Assembly (NCBI RefSeq): GCF_014197245.1
Contig: NZ_JACIFF010000005.1
Span: 310,001 to 374,000, forward strand
Direction: 5' to 3'
DNA length: 64,000 nt
Origin: Neolewinella aquimaris
Lineage (GTDB): Bacteria > Bacteroidota > Bacteroidia > Chitinophagales > Saprospiraceae
Position 1 is the first letter of the stretch, and each line of letters begins with the position of its first letter. Positions 18,411 through 27,454 of the stretch are shown here, piece by piece. The position numbers were made by a program, and so were the translations under genes. Under the pieces are notes generated by a model, which saw only the letters and a list, made by a program, of their open reading frames with translations, had not been told where the DNA came from and searched no databases.

Positions 18411-21400
18411 ATGGCCATCGTGATCGACAACAACGCCCTCAGTACCATTCCCTTCTTCAGCGAGAACCAGGTGCTTCGTGCCCGGGACCTCAACAATCTG
18501 GTAAAAGCGGTTTTCGATCAGTTGCGGCAGAATCGCATCTTCAATATCGGCCTGGGGATTGTGGAGGGGTTTTCCGTAAGCTGGGACGAAGTGGCGGGAG
18601 CCATTGTCGTGAGCCGGGGCTACGGGGTCAGTTCGGACGGCTACTCCTTCGATCTCGGCGAGTGCACCTTCACCCACTACCGGCGGGCGGCGGGCCTGGC
18701 CGATGGGTACAATCGGCTAGCCAGCGATTGCGACGAATACGACGATCTGCTGCAACGCATCGCCAACGGGGGCTACGAACTAGGCCAGCCTACCGCAACC
18801 GACGTACAACTGGAAGGCTGGCAACCGCTGTTTTTAAGGGAGGGAGAAAATCCAAACGACGAGCCCATCGCTTCGGGCAACTACTGCCTGCTATACCTCT
18901 ACCGGGAAGCCCAGATCGCGCGCGCCTCCTGCTTCAGCGAGTGTGAAGCGAAGGGAGCCGAGCAAGTAGGCAACTACCACGCCATCCTCGTGCCGGCACA
19001 GCCTAAGGACGACAACGGACCGAGCGGCGATTCCTTCGAGGTACAGCTCCCCGACGTGCCCCGCCTGCCCGCCTTCGGTCTGGTGGAAGAGCGAATCAAA
19101 CTCTGTCGCATCCTCAGCTGGCAGGACCTCTACCGCAGCTACCACACCGCCTGTGTCGCGGTTCGTGCCGAACTGACCCTGGCCTACGGCTCCGCTTCCC
19201 TGCTGTTGGACCCCCCCGCCGTGGCCGACGGTGACCCGGATCCAACCGCCGATGACACGGCCCTGTTCAAGCGATTGGCGGAAACCCTCAGTGGGCTCAC
19301 CGATAAATTATTCCCCCCGGACCCGGGAGCCTCCTGTACCGACATTCAGTACCTCTACGGCTACTACCGGGAACTGATCCAAGCTTACGCCGCCATCTAT
19401 CACCTCCTGCAGGGACAAACGATCAACCTCGGCAACAGCAGCGAGAGCGCCAACCTGGTCATCCGCTGCGCCTTTTCCGGCCACCTGGGGCTGCGCGGCC
19501 TGTACTTCGGGGATGCCGGTAGTACACCCATTATTTCGGATAAGGCCGAAGTGGCCGACCCCTGCCGCAGCAACCGCATCCTGCCCGACAACGGGGAGGA
19601 ACGGCGAAACCTGCTGAGCGAAGCGCGCAGCCTCCTGGCCCGGATGCAAACGCTGGCGACTGCCGGCAACCTCTTGCTCTCCACCTGGGAACGGGAGGGG
19701 CTCACCGATCTCCGCCTCACCCCGGACGCCCGCCGTTTCCCCTTTCTGCAGGGACGTGCCCTTCCTTTCTACTACCAACCGTCGGTGATGAACGGCTGGC
19801 GGGTGGGGGAGCAACCCAACGTACAGGTCTATCAGTACGTGAAACTAGATGCCGATCACCCCCTGCTGTTCGCCGAGGAAGACTGGGACTTTTACCAGAT
19901 AGAGGGTCACCTGGCCAAGCCCCTGGAACTGACCACCTTCGAGGACGACACGGGGCAGGCCGTAGATACCGGGGTACAAGCCCGCCTCAAGGAGTTGCGC
20001 GACTGCCTGAACCTCGCCTTCGACATCACGGCCGTCTGCCTGGATGAAATCGGGGAGGAAGAGAGCGCGCCATCCATCGAGGGAACCGACTGGGGCAACT
20101 GGTACAAGAATACCCGCAACGACCTCATCGGCGCGCTAAAGCCGATCGTGCCCCGCGATAAGAATAAGGCGGACGATGTCGATCCCGTCGTCCTAAAAGC
20201 CTGCCGGGAAGTGATGACTTTCCTGGAGGGCATCAAGGACTTGTCGGACATCTCCGGCTGGCGGGGCCTGCAACCCGTCGATTTCTGCTCGCCCGTACCC
20301 GACACCCTGGTCTCGGATCGCCTGGATGACTTTGTCACCAGCTATTCGGCCCTAATTAAGGCCATCGAGCAGGCGCGGCAGGAGCAACAAAAGGGCGACG
20401 ACGTCGGTGAGGACGAACTGCCCTACCTAGACCCCCGCCTGGCCGAATGCATCCGTCAGGCTGCCGTGGCCGAGCGCCTGTTCCGGGAGACCATCTGGCG
20501 GGAGGGTAAACTGGCCGGCTTTGCCCTTTCCCATCCCGGCCTGGTTCACCTCGGTGGCGTACCTAAGGGCGGCACCTTCGTGCTGGTGTATAAGACGACC
20601 TTCGATCGGGAGGGGCTAATCCGTGAACTGCGTCGCTTCATTACCGGTACGGACATCAACATCGGCCAGCTCTCGGATGAGGAGTTGCTCAAGTTCGCGC
20701 GCCGGTTCCAGTTCAACGTTTCCCTCTTCAACCGCAAGGAGGTGGTGGCCGATTTCTGCCTGCCCTACCTATGCTGCGGAACGGGTCCGGTGTACGTCAA
20801 TACGGTACCCATTCCACCCCCGCCGCCGCTGGAACTCCTGGCCGCCGACCGCAATTGCTACGTTGAGCGGGACAACGAGCCCGAGCCCCTCGTCACCGTC
20901 ACCGTAAACGAAACCGGTGGTGAATTGACCTTCACGGTCGACGGAAACGTGGTCGGCTCCACCCATTCGGTATCGGCACTGACCGCCGAATATCCCCTGA
21001 GCGGCCTCACCGATGCAGACCTGGCCAGCGGAGCGCTGGTCGTAACCGCCCACTACCGGAAGGACGACCGCAGCGCAGAAGACCTGTTCCGCCTCACCCT
21101 ACAGCCCATCATTCGGCAGGCGGCGATCAATTTCCTGCGGGTGGAACCGGATGCGGCCGGCAACAACCGCTGCATATTCGAGCTGGTCGCGGTGATTTCT
21201 CCGACCTTCCAGCAGCGGGAGATCCGCTTCGGCCAGAACGTGGCAAACGTAGCGGAAGACAACACTTTCCGCCTGCCGGAGACGACCGCCCAGGAACTTT
21301 CGGTAGTGACCTTGGTGGTAAGACTGGGCAAGTGCGAAGCGACCATCGAGCTGCCCCTGCCCCGGAAACCAATCGAGCCGGTGGACCCCAATGTTGTTAT

Positions 21401-21869
21401 TACCCCGCCGCAGGACTTCGCCACCGTCCTGAATACGCGCCGTACCCAACGGATGGAGTCCCTGGAGGATCAGCTCTCGGATGCCGAGCCGCTGGAGAAC
21501 GACGAGGCCTACAAGCGTACCCTCCTCTACGTCAGCGACACCGGCGAAAACGTCAAGCCCGACAAAGGCCTGGAACCCGCGCTGACGGCCCTGAAAGACC
21601 TAACGACGGCCGAGCCGGAACGGAAAACTTTCGTGCACAGGATCGGAAGAATACTGGCGGTAAGCTTCCTGGACAAGCTCGCCCTGATCGGCAAGAAGGA
21701 GGAATTGACGGAGGCCAATCAGAAGTCGCTCGACCTTCTGAAGAAAGAACTGGACGCGCTCGGCATAAGCCGCAATACCGTTTTCTCCGACTGGGGCGTG
21801 AGCGAGCTGTACGACGGCGTGGACAGGACCCGACTGACAAATATTGGCAAGCAACTCCGCGACGAATGA
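18411..21869 (+). CDS. large baseplate/fibre-associated protein in the Pvc13 position
   Basis: This 1152-residue protein begins FFSENQVLRARDLNNLVKAV and GLGIVEGFSVSWDEVAGAIV, a start common to large Bacteroidota eCIS proteins thought to dock on the baseplate. The middle is helical with Cys residues. Residues ~800-1000 look like Ig-like beta domains (LAADRNCYVERDNEPEPLVT, LTFTVDGNVVGS), and the last ~130 residues are helical. It lies between the Pvc12-like gene and the tape-measure gene, where PVC systems carry the tail fibre (Pvc13), so a fibre or receptor-binding role is possible but not shown. Its stop overlaps the next start (ATGA at 21866-21869). Confidence 0.65.
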   Translation: MAIVIDNNALSTIPFFSENQVLRARDLNNLVKAVFDQLRQNRIFNIGLGIVEGFSVSWDEVAGAIVVSRGYGVSSDGYSFDLGECTFTHYRRAAGLADGYNRLASDCDEYDDLLQRIANGGYELGQPTATDVQLEGWQPLFLREGENPNDEPIASGNYCLLYLYREAQIARASCFSECEAKGAEQVGNYHAILVPAQPKDDNGPSGDSFEVQLPDVPRLPAFGLVEERIKLCRILSWQDLYRSYHTACVAVRAELTLAYGSASLLLDPPAVADGDPDPTADDTALFKRLAETLSGLTDKLFPPDPGASCTDIQYLYGYYRELIQAYAAIYHLLQGQTINLGNSSESANLVIRCAFSGHLGLRGLYFGDAGSTPIISDKAEVADPCRSNRILPDNGEERRNLLSEARSLLARMQTLATAGNLLLSTWEREGLTDLRLTPDARRFPFLQGRALPFYYQPSVMNGWRVGEQPNVQVYQYVKLDADHPLLFAEEDWDFYQIEGHLAKPLELTTFEDDTGQAVDTGVQARLKELRDCLNLAFDITAVCLDEIGEEESAPSIEGTDWGNWYKNTRNDLIGALKPIVPRDKNKADDVDPVVLKACREVMTFLEGIKDLSDISGWRGLQPVDFCSPVPDTLVSDRLDDFVTSYSALIKAIEQARQEQQKGDDVGEDELPYLDPRLAECIRQAAVAERLFRETIWREGKLAGFALSHPGLVHLGGVPKGGTFVLVYKTTFDREGLIRELRRFITGTDINIGQLSDEELLKFARRFQFNVSLFNRKEVVADFCLPYLCCGTGPVYVNTVPIPPPPPLELLAADRNCYVERDNEPEPLVTVTVNETGGELTFTVDGNVVGSTHSVSALTAEYPLSGLTDADLASGALVVTAHYRKDDRSAEDLFRLTLQPIIRQAAINFLRVEPDAAGNNRCIFELVAVISPTFQQREIRFGQNVANVAEDNTFRLPETTAQELSVVTLVVRLGKCEATIELPLPRKPIEPVDPNVVITPPQDFATVLNTRRTQRMESLEDQLSDAEPLENDEAYKRTLLYVSDTGENVKPDKGLEPALTALKDLTTAEPERKTFVHRIGRILAVSFLDKLALIGKKEELTEANQKSLDLLKKELDALGISRNTVFSDWGVSELYDGVDRTRLTNIGKQLRDE

Positions 21870-23647
21870 ACAGCCTGAGCCGCCACATCATCGAACGTAT
21901 TATCCTGGACGTACGCACGCCCACGGGAGGGTACGCCCTGCAGCAGGATCTGGCGAACTGGCTCCGCAGGGAAGCGATCCCGGCCATCGACCAGCTCTGT
22001 GGGGAAGTACTGTCCGCGGAGGCCCGGCTGCACGTCGATCGCATCGAGCTGGACCTCGGACGGCTGCGCGTACTCGACCTCAACCTACCCGGCGTGCGGG
22101 CCGATCTGCTGGAACGCTTACTCTCCCAGCTCCGTACTTACTTGCTTGAAGAATTGTCACGCCGCAGTTGGGCGGGGACGCAGGTGCAGGCAAATACCGG
22201 AAATAGCCAACTCTTTTCAACCGCCGGTGCAGACAACCCCACCTCCGATAAACCCTTCGCCGCGTGGCTCTTTTTTTTAGAACACGGTCACCTCCCCTGG
22301 TGGAGCGGAGCCTTCCCGCCGGCGGACGAGTGGTCGGTCGTTCTGGCTGATCGTCTGACCGCTCACGCACGGGACCGAACCCGGTTGCAAAATCTGCTGC
22401 GGCATTCCCGAAACGCGGTTCGCCGACTCGTGGGTGACGAGCGGCACGAAGTGGCCTTCGGACAGTTGCTGGCGGCCAAAAAATCCCTGGCGGCGGGGTG
22501 GAAATCGTGGCGGTTGGCGCAGGGTGAGTACAGTAAGGTGCGGCCCCAGCTACCCGGAACTCCCCTTACTACGTGGAAGTGGCGAGAGAGCGGAAAGACC
22601 ATTTTTTGGTGGTTGGCACTGGATGAGACGGAAGGGTGGACGGAAGCGATGGTGCTGGCTGAAGCGGTTCGTACGCTGTTTCCCGAACCGGTAGCGCGGG
22701 GTCGGGTAGGTGCGATGCTGGGGGATGAGGTGGTGAGCAACTTAGCGGGACCTCCGTCGGACCCGAGTCGGCGGACGAGCCTCGTGCCTCGGTCGGCCGA
22801 CGACGAGACCCATGGGTCGGCCGACGACGGGGTAAGTGATGTTGATAGGCCGAGAGAATCAAAGTCAGCGGGGGACGATCTTCCAGCGCTGAAGTCTTCC
22901 GTTCTACCACCGGAAGACGTTGCTGATTCCCAAGCGGACACTGCACCCGCGGCCCCGCAAAAGACGCAGCACGCGCAGCTTACGCAAAATCAGGACACCT
23001 TAAGGGATCGTCTACCAGGTAGGGATTTGGGGGGACTAGATACTGCTGATCGCTCCTCCGTGGCCGATAGGGAGAACCGGACTAAGTTCCCGCTAACCCT
23101 GGTGGAGTCTGACTCCGCTGCCCCCGAAACGGCCCCGTCCGGTAAAAATATGTGGTACGTGCGCTGGGCCGGGGTGGTGCTGGCTCATCCTTACCTGGCT
23201 CCACTCTTTACCGCGCTGGGCTACTGGCAAAAGGGCGAGTTTGCCGACGAAGTAACCCAGCAGCGGGCCGTGTACCTCACCCACTACCTGGCCTCCGGTC
23301 AACGGATAGTCGGGGAGGAGGAACTGGCCCTGCCTAAGCTGCTCTGCGGCTGGCCCGTAAGCGGAAGCCCCGCCCTGCTCACCGAGCCGCTCACCGACCC
23401 CGAATGCTTCGAAGCGGATGAGGTCCTGCGCGCGGTGATCACCCACTGGAGCGACAGCGGCATGACCTCCCCCAACGGACTGCGGGGCGGCTTTTTCGAC
23501 CGCGACGGCCGCCTGGAACGGGAGGAGAACGGCTGGTGCGTCACCGTAGACCGCAAGGCCCAGGACATCCTGCTGGGGCGGTTACCCTGGGGCATCAGCG
23601 TGGTGTACGCCCCCTGGCACGAACGAATGATTAAGGTCGAATGGTAG
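21866..23647 (+). CDS. contractile injection system tape-measure protein
   Basis: This 593-residue protein matches the CIS tape-measure family at both ends. The N terminus has LQQDLANWLRREAIPAIDQL followed by HVDRIELDLGRL. The C terminus has GVVLAHPYLAPLFTALGY, a QQRAVYLTHYLASGQ segment, LPKLLCGWP and the LLGRLPWGISVVYAPW ending. Such proteins set tube length and may hold cargo. The start at 21866 overlaps the previous stop; the longer in-frame opening upstream is ignored because the family begins here. The middle (about residues 298-322) is encoded by a half copy of the REPIN element found around the RAYT gene and reads SRRTSLVPRSADD in frame; the flanking region (290-400) is low-complexity and probably a flexible linker. 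Confidence 0.88.
   Translation: MNSLSRHIIERIILDVRTPTGGYALQQDLANWLRREAIPAIDQLCGEVLSAEARLHVDRIELDLGRLRVLDLNLPGVRADLLERLLSQLRTYLLEELSRRSWAGTQVQANTGNSQLFSTAGADNPTSDKPFAAWLFFLEHGHLPWWSGAFPPADEWSVVLADRLTAHARDRTRLQNLLRHSRNAVRRLVGDERHEVAFGQLLAAKKSLAAGWKSWRLAQGEYSKVRPQLPGTPLTTWKWRESGKTIFWWLALDETEGWTEAMVLAEAVRTLFPEPVARGRVGAMLGDEVVSNLAGPPSDPSRRTSLVPRSADDETHGSADDGVSDVDRPRESKSAGDDLPALKSSVLPPEDVADSQADTAPAAPQKTQHAQLTQNQDTLRDRLPGRDLGGLDTADRSSVADRENRTKFPLTLVESDSAAPETAPSGKNMWYVRWAGVVLAHPYLAPLFTALGYWQKGEFADEVTQQRAVYLTHYLASGQRIVGEEELALPKLLCGWPVSGSPALLTEPLTDPECFEADEVLRAVITHWSDSGMTSPNGLRGGFFDRDGRLEREENGWCVTVDRKAQDILLGRLPWGISVVYAPWHERMIKVEW
22766..22828 (+). repeat. REPIN half copy inside the tape-measure gene
   Basis: The right arm of the REPIN element (22766-22804), containing GTCGGCGGACGAGCCTCGTG and the palindrome GTCGGCCGAC, is followed by a second outer palindrome (22815-22824). 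The same arm occurs at 48160-48197, 48303-48342, 48426-48465 and several times after 49103. Here it is read in frame as part of the tape-measure protein, without a frameshift or stop. Confidence 0.85.
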
Positions 23648-26600
23648 ATGAAAGTAGCCGCCGACCATAGCACCCACAGCGCGACGCGAGCACAGCGAAC
23701 GTCCGACAGCGCACCGTTCTTCGCCCCCAAGCAGGCAAAGGAGGAAGGTGACGTGGCCGGGAAGGAAGCCTTTTTTCAGCCCAAACTGACCGTCGGCGCC
23801 CCGAACGACAAATACGAGCGGGAGGCCGACCGCGTAGCCGATCGGGTGGTCGAAAGAACGGCCAGGGAAAGCACGACTCCCGGTCCGGTTACGGACACCA
23901 CCACCGTACAGGCCAAAGCCGCACCGGCGGTAAGTGCTATCCCGATCTCCCGCATCCAGCGCAGCCCCGAACCCGAACTTCAGGAGAAGCCGGAACCGGA
24001 AATGGAGGAACTGCCGCTGCAGCGTAAGCCGATCTTCGAGAGCGACGGGGACGGGCAGGTGCAGCGGAAGTGCACCGCCTGTGGAGAAGAGGAAGAGGAA
24101 AAGGTGCAGCGCAAGTGCACCGCCTGTGAGGAGAAAGAACGGGTGCAGCGCTCCGGCGATGGTGGATTTACCGCACCCGATGATTTTTCCGCAAAACTGA
24201 ATTCAAGCAAAGGCGGCGGTTCCCCCCTGCCGAACGCGACGCGTAAGAGCATGGAATCCGCCATCGGCGCGGATTTTTCGGGCGTGCGGGTACACACGGG
24301 CAGCCACGCCGCGAGACTGAGCAACCAGATTGGCGCCCAGGCCTTTACGCACGGCAACGACGTCTACTTTAACTCCGGAACGTACAATCCGGGTAGTGTG
24401 GGGGGGCAGCGCTTATTGGCGCATGAGTTGACGCATACGGTGCAGCAGGGGGCGAGTGAGCGCAGGGTAGGACGGCCAAACGTTCAGAGGCGCACCGGGG
24501 GGGTCGTGCAACGTGCCTGGTATGACTTTGCCAGTGACGCGGCAGGTTGGGTAGGCGACAAGGTGTCTTCCGGTGCCAGTGCCGCCTGGAAGGGTGCCAA
24601 GTGGGCCGGTGGAAAGGCGTACAGTGGAGCGGTATGGGTAAAGGACAAAGCCGTCGATGGCGTAATGTGGATTTATAACAAGGCAAAATCTCTCATCACC
24701 AGCGGTAAGAAGTGGGTGAAGGAGAAATGGACTTCCCTAAAGTCATTCGCTAGCAAAGGGATTGGCTTCTTCAAGAAAATCTTCAGCAGCATCCTCTCCT
24801 TCGCCAAGTCTCCGCTGGCCATGATCGGTAATGCCATCATGAATATGGATGAGAAAGTGATCCGCGCCTACTGGAACGGGCTGACCGGTAAGGTCCAGTT
24901 CATCTGGAACCTGTTCCAAATAATGGGTAACGGACTGATCGACCAAGTCTCCAGCCTTTGGAATGCCATCGGCAGTTTTGTCGGCGGAATATTCAGTAAA
25001 GTCCGTGGGATCACCAATCACTGGGCATTTAAACAGCTTCCCTCCTTTTTCCAGGATGCCATCAGAAGCCTGCTCGGGACGTTTCAGAGCCTGTGGGACA
25101 GCATTCGTGAAGTAGGCAATGGACTGGTCAAAAAGGTTCGGACCCTGGTCAACGATGCCTTCGACTCGGTCCGCAAGTTCATCGGCAGGGTAATGGGTTT
25201 CGCTATCGATACGATCATCAATGGCATCGTTGGCTTCGGAAAAATATTTGTTTTCCTCAAGAAGTTTTTATCCAACCCCAAGCCGTACCTGAACCAACTC
25301 ATGCAGCGCATTTTGCCTGATTTGTTGCAGTCAGCGGGGCACTTCCCGGGCCAGGTGGCCAAATTCGTCGGCGGTGGAGGACTAGCGGATAAGCCGACCG
25401 CGGACAAGGCGACCGCCAGTACGGAGACGGTGCAACGGTCCCCCACGACCGGCGGTAAGGCGAAGACGAAGGCCAGTTGGTCTGAAATCGGAGAAGGCAT
25501 TCTTCATATGATGGGTCAGAAGTGGGAAGCCGTCAAGCAAAACCCCGGAAGTATTCTGCTGAACCTGCTCATGGATATGGTGCTGCCCATTGTGGGTAAT
25601 GTGAAGGACGTCATCAAACTTTTCCAGGACATAAAGGCCATCGTCACCAAACCCCTGAGTGCCGGTTCGCTCGACGAATTTTGGAACAGCCTCCTTCGGT
25701 TGCTGGACATTCCAATCCTCATCTACAACACCTTCTGGGCCATTATCGGCAGGACGCTGATGCTTCCCCTGCTCGTCGCTTCCTTTGTTCCACATCCCGT
25801 GGTAAAGGGCCTCGCAGCGACAATTGGTTACGGCCTGCTCGGTGCCATGATTCAGGGAGAGTTGGCAAACATCGGACACAAGTTGCTTCTGCTTCGCACC
25901 GGCAAAACGGACGACGAGGAGAAGAAACAGACCTTTAATCGGTTGTCCGACAGCATCATTGCATTTGCCATGGAAATTGCCATGGCTATCCTTATGATCG
26001 TTCTCTCGGTGGTCGGCAATATCGTGAAGGGGGTGTTTAACTTCGTTCGCAGCAAGATCGTCTCACCAAAGGTGAAGCCTCCCAGGGGTATCGATCCCTC
26101 TTCCGGTAAGGTAAATGTAGACCCGGACGCGCCGAAGTCCAAACCGGACGTCGAAGGGGGCAAGACAAAAGCCGACGTCGAGGAGGGCAAGGTCGATTTG
26201 GAAACGACGAAAGCGAAACAAGGTGAGGAGCTAACTCCCAAGGAGTTAGAGGTAGAAGTAGGCAGTTTCAAGGACGGAAAGGTCAAAAAGCTTGACGATC
26301 CGCACTATGACCTCGAAGTAGAACTTCCGAACGGGCACAAGTACAAGCGTAAAAAGAATGGTAGGTGGTGCCGATTCTCCGATCCCTACTGCTTCATCGA
26401 CACCGATCCGTTCCCTACGGACCGCGAGATGTTTGAACACCTTAAACGGGAAGGGCTGGAAAGCGGGACTTATGAGGAGTTCCTAAAGGCCAAGCCTGGC
26501 GGGGTGCCCGAAGGGACGGACTTGTCGGCAGATATTCGCAACGGTACGGTGCAGAAGCCTAAGAATGGAGATTGGAAACAGGCACCGAACTGGGACAACT

Positions 26601-26950
26601 GGGTCAAGGACAAAGGCGGAAAGATCATTCAACACGGTGATGGATCAGTAACCTACGTGTCGAAGGACGGCACCTGGGTCAGATATAACGGACAGGGATA
26701 TCCGGATTTCTCCAATCATCTGACGCATCCGGAAGTAAAGTCGGTGGATATAGACGGCTTCTCTAAAAGCCGGACCCCCGATTACAGAAAGGCCAATGAA
26801 AAGGCAGGAAAATTGGCTGAATGGGGGGACAAACCCCCTGAAGGATACTTCTGGCACCACCACGAGAATGGAAGGACCATGCAGTTGGTGCCCGCGGGCG
26901 TGCACGACAAGTTCTATCACGCAGGTGGGGTATCAACCAGTGGAATTTAA
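23648..26950 (+). CDS. DUF4157 cargo protein with C-terminal WHH nuclease toxin domain
   Basis: This 1100-residue protein is a probable eCIS effector. The N terminus carries FFQPKLTVGAPNDKYEREAD (about 45-65), then two KCTAC motifs (141-162) that may bind metal, then the DUF4157 (eCIS core) domain with zinc-protease-like LLAHELTHTVQQ (H259, E260, H263). Residues ~290-580 and ~610-800 are long amphipathic to hydrophobic helices, possibly for membrane insertion or translocation. A Lys/Asp/Glu-rich linker leads to a C-terminal HNH/ENDO VII domain of the WHH type: FWHHHENGRTMQLVP (W1069, H1070-1072) followed by VHDKFYHAGG. That family cuts nucleic acid. It starts directly after the tape-measure stop and is followed after 26 nt by a SUKH-type immunity gene. 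Confidence 0.88.
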   Translation: MKVAADHSTHSATRAQRTSDSAPFFAPKQAKEEGDVAGKEAFFQPKLTVGAPNDKYEREADRVADRVVERTARESTTPGPVTDTTTVQAKAAPAVSAIPISRIQRSPEPELQEKPEPEMEELPLQRKPIFESDGDGQVQRKCTACGEEEEEKVQRKCTACEEKERVQRSGDGGFTAPDDFSAKLNSSKGGGSPLPNATRKSMESAIGADFSGVRVHTGSHAARLSNQIGAQAFTHGNDVYFNSGTYNPGSVGGQRLLAHELTHTVQQGASERRVGRPNVQRRTGGVVQRAWYDFASDAAGWVGDKVSSGASAAWKGAKWAGGKAYSGAVWVKDKAVDGVMWIYNKAKSLITSGKKWVKEKWTSLKSFASKGIGFFKKIFSSILSFAKSPLAMIGNAIMNMDEKVIRAYWNGLTGKVQFIWNLFQIMGNGLIDQVSSLWNAIGSFVGGIFSKVRGITNHWAFKQLPSFFQDAIRSLLGTFQSLWDSIREVGNGLVKKVRTLVNDAFDSVRKFIGRVMGFAIDTIINGIVGFGKIFVFLKKFLSNPKPYLNQLMQRILPDLLQSAGHFPGQVAKFVGGGGLADKPTADKATASTETVQRSPTTGGKAKTKASWSEIGEGILHMMGQKWEAVKQNPGSILLNLLMDMVLPIVGNVKDVIKLFQDIKAIVTKPLSAGSLDEFWNSLLRLLDIPILIYNTFWAIIGRTLMLPLLVASFVPHPVVKGLAATIGYGLLGAMIQGELANIGHKLLLLRTGKTDDEEKKQTFNRLSDSIIAFAMEIAMAILMIVLSVVGNIVKGVFNFVRSKIVSPKVKPPRGIDPSSGKVNVDPDAPKSKPDVEGGKTKADVEEGKVDLETTKAKQGEELTPKELEVEVGSFKDGKVKKLDDPHYDLEVELPNGHKYKRKKNGRWCRFSDPYCFIDTDPFPTDREMFEHLKREGLESGTYEEFLKAKPGGVPEGTDLSADIRNGTVQKPKNGDWKQAPNWDNWVKDKGGKIIQHGDGSVTYVSKDGTWVRYNGQGYPDFSNHLTHPEVKSVDIDGFSKSRTPDYRKANEKAGKLAEWGDKPPEGYFWHHHENGRTMQLVPAGVHDKFYHAGGVSTSGI

Positions 26951-26976
26951 ATCGCTCAAAACATAAAGCACGTAAA

Positions 26977-27435
26977 ATGAAAATCAAAAATAGTGGCCCA
27001 AAACTAGACAAGTCTGCTGTCGACCAGTTGGCCTCCCGGCTAAATTGCCGATTACCTAAAGCATACGTAGACTTCCTACTTAAGCACAACGGCGGTACCC
27101 CGGAAGACGACCTCGTACTTGATTTGAACCAGGATCACTGGGAAGAAGTGATCCTGGCGCGATTTCAGGTCTACTATCTTAGCGGGGAAGCGTACGGAAT
27201 CGAACAGATCCTTGAAAACAAGGGTGACCTCTTTCCAGCCGGTGCGGTTCCGTGCGCGAGTGATCCGGGAGGCAATTACTTCCTGATTTTGACCCGACAC
27301 GGAGGTGGAGTATACTTCTGGGATCACGAACACGAATCACAGGAGAAGAAGAAGGAACTGACGGAATACGAAAACCTATACTTTATCGCCCCCGATTTTG
27401 ACTCCTTTCTGGACAAGCTCCGGCAAGCAGCCTAA
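26977..27435 (+). CDS. SMI1/KNR4 (SUKH) family immunity-type protein
   Basis: This 152-residue cytoplasmic protein has the SMI1/KNR4 pattern: the N-terminal LNCRLPKAYVDFLLKHNGG helix, a YGIEQILENK segment, CASDPGGNYFLIL, GGGVYFWDHE and the final YFIAPDFDSFLDKL. SUKH proteins are the commonest immunity partners of HNH/WHH nuclease toxins in polymorphic toxin systems; they bind and block the nuclease. It has no signal peptide, which fits a cytoplasmic nuclease target. Its position just after the WHH toxin is what makes the immunity call likely rather than a generic SMI1/KNR4 role. Confidence 0.9.
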   Translation: MKIKNSGPKLDKSAVDQLASRLNCRLPKAYVDFLLKHNGGTPEDDLVLDLNQDHWEEVILARFQVYYLSGEAYGIEQILENKGDLFPAGAVPCASDPGGNYFLILTRHGGGVYFWDHEHESQEKKKELTEYENLYFIAPDFDSFLDKLRQAA

Positions 27436-27454
27436 TCCATTAAAAGATTCACCC

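Noticed and set aside
21332-21865. N-terminal extension of the tape-measure protein
   Set aside because: It overlaps the end of the 1152-residue gene; the family start and the ATGA overlap point to 21866.
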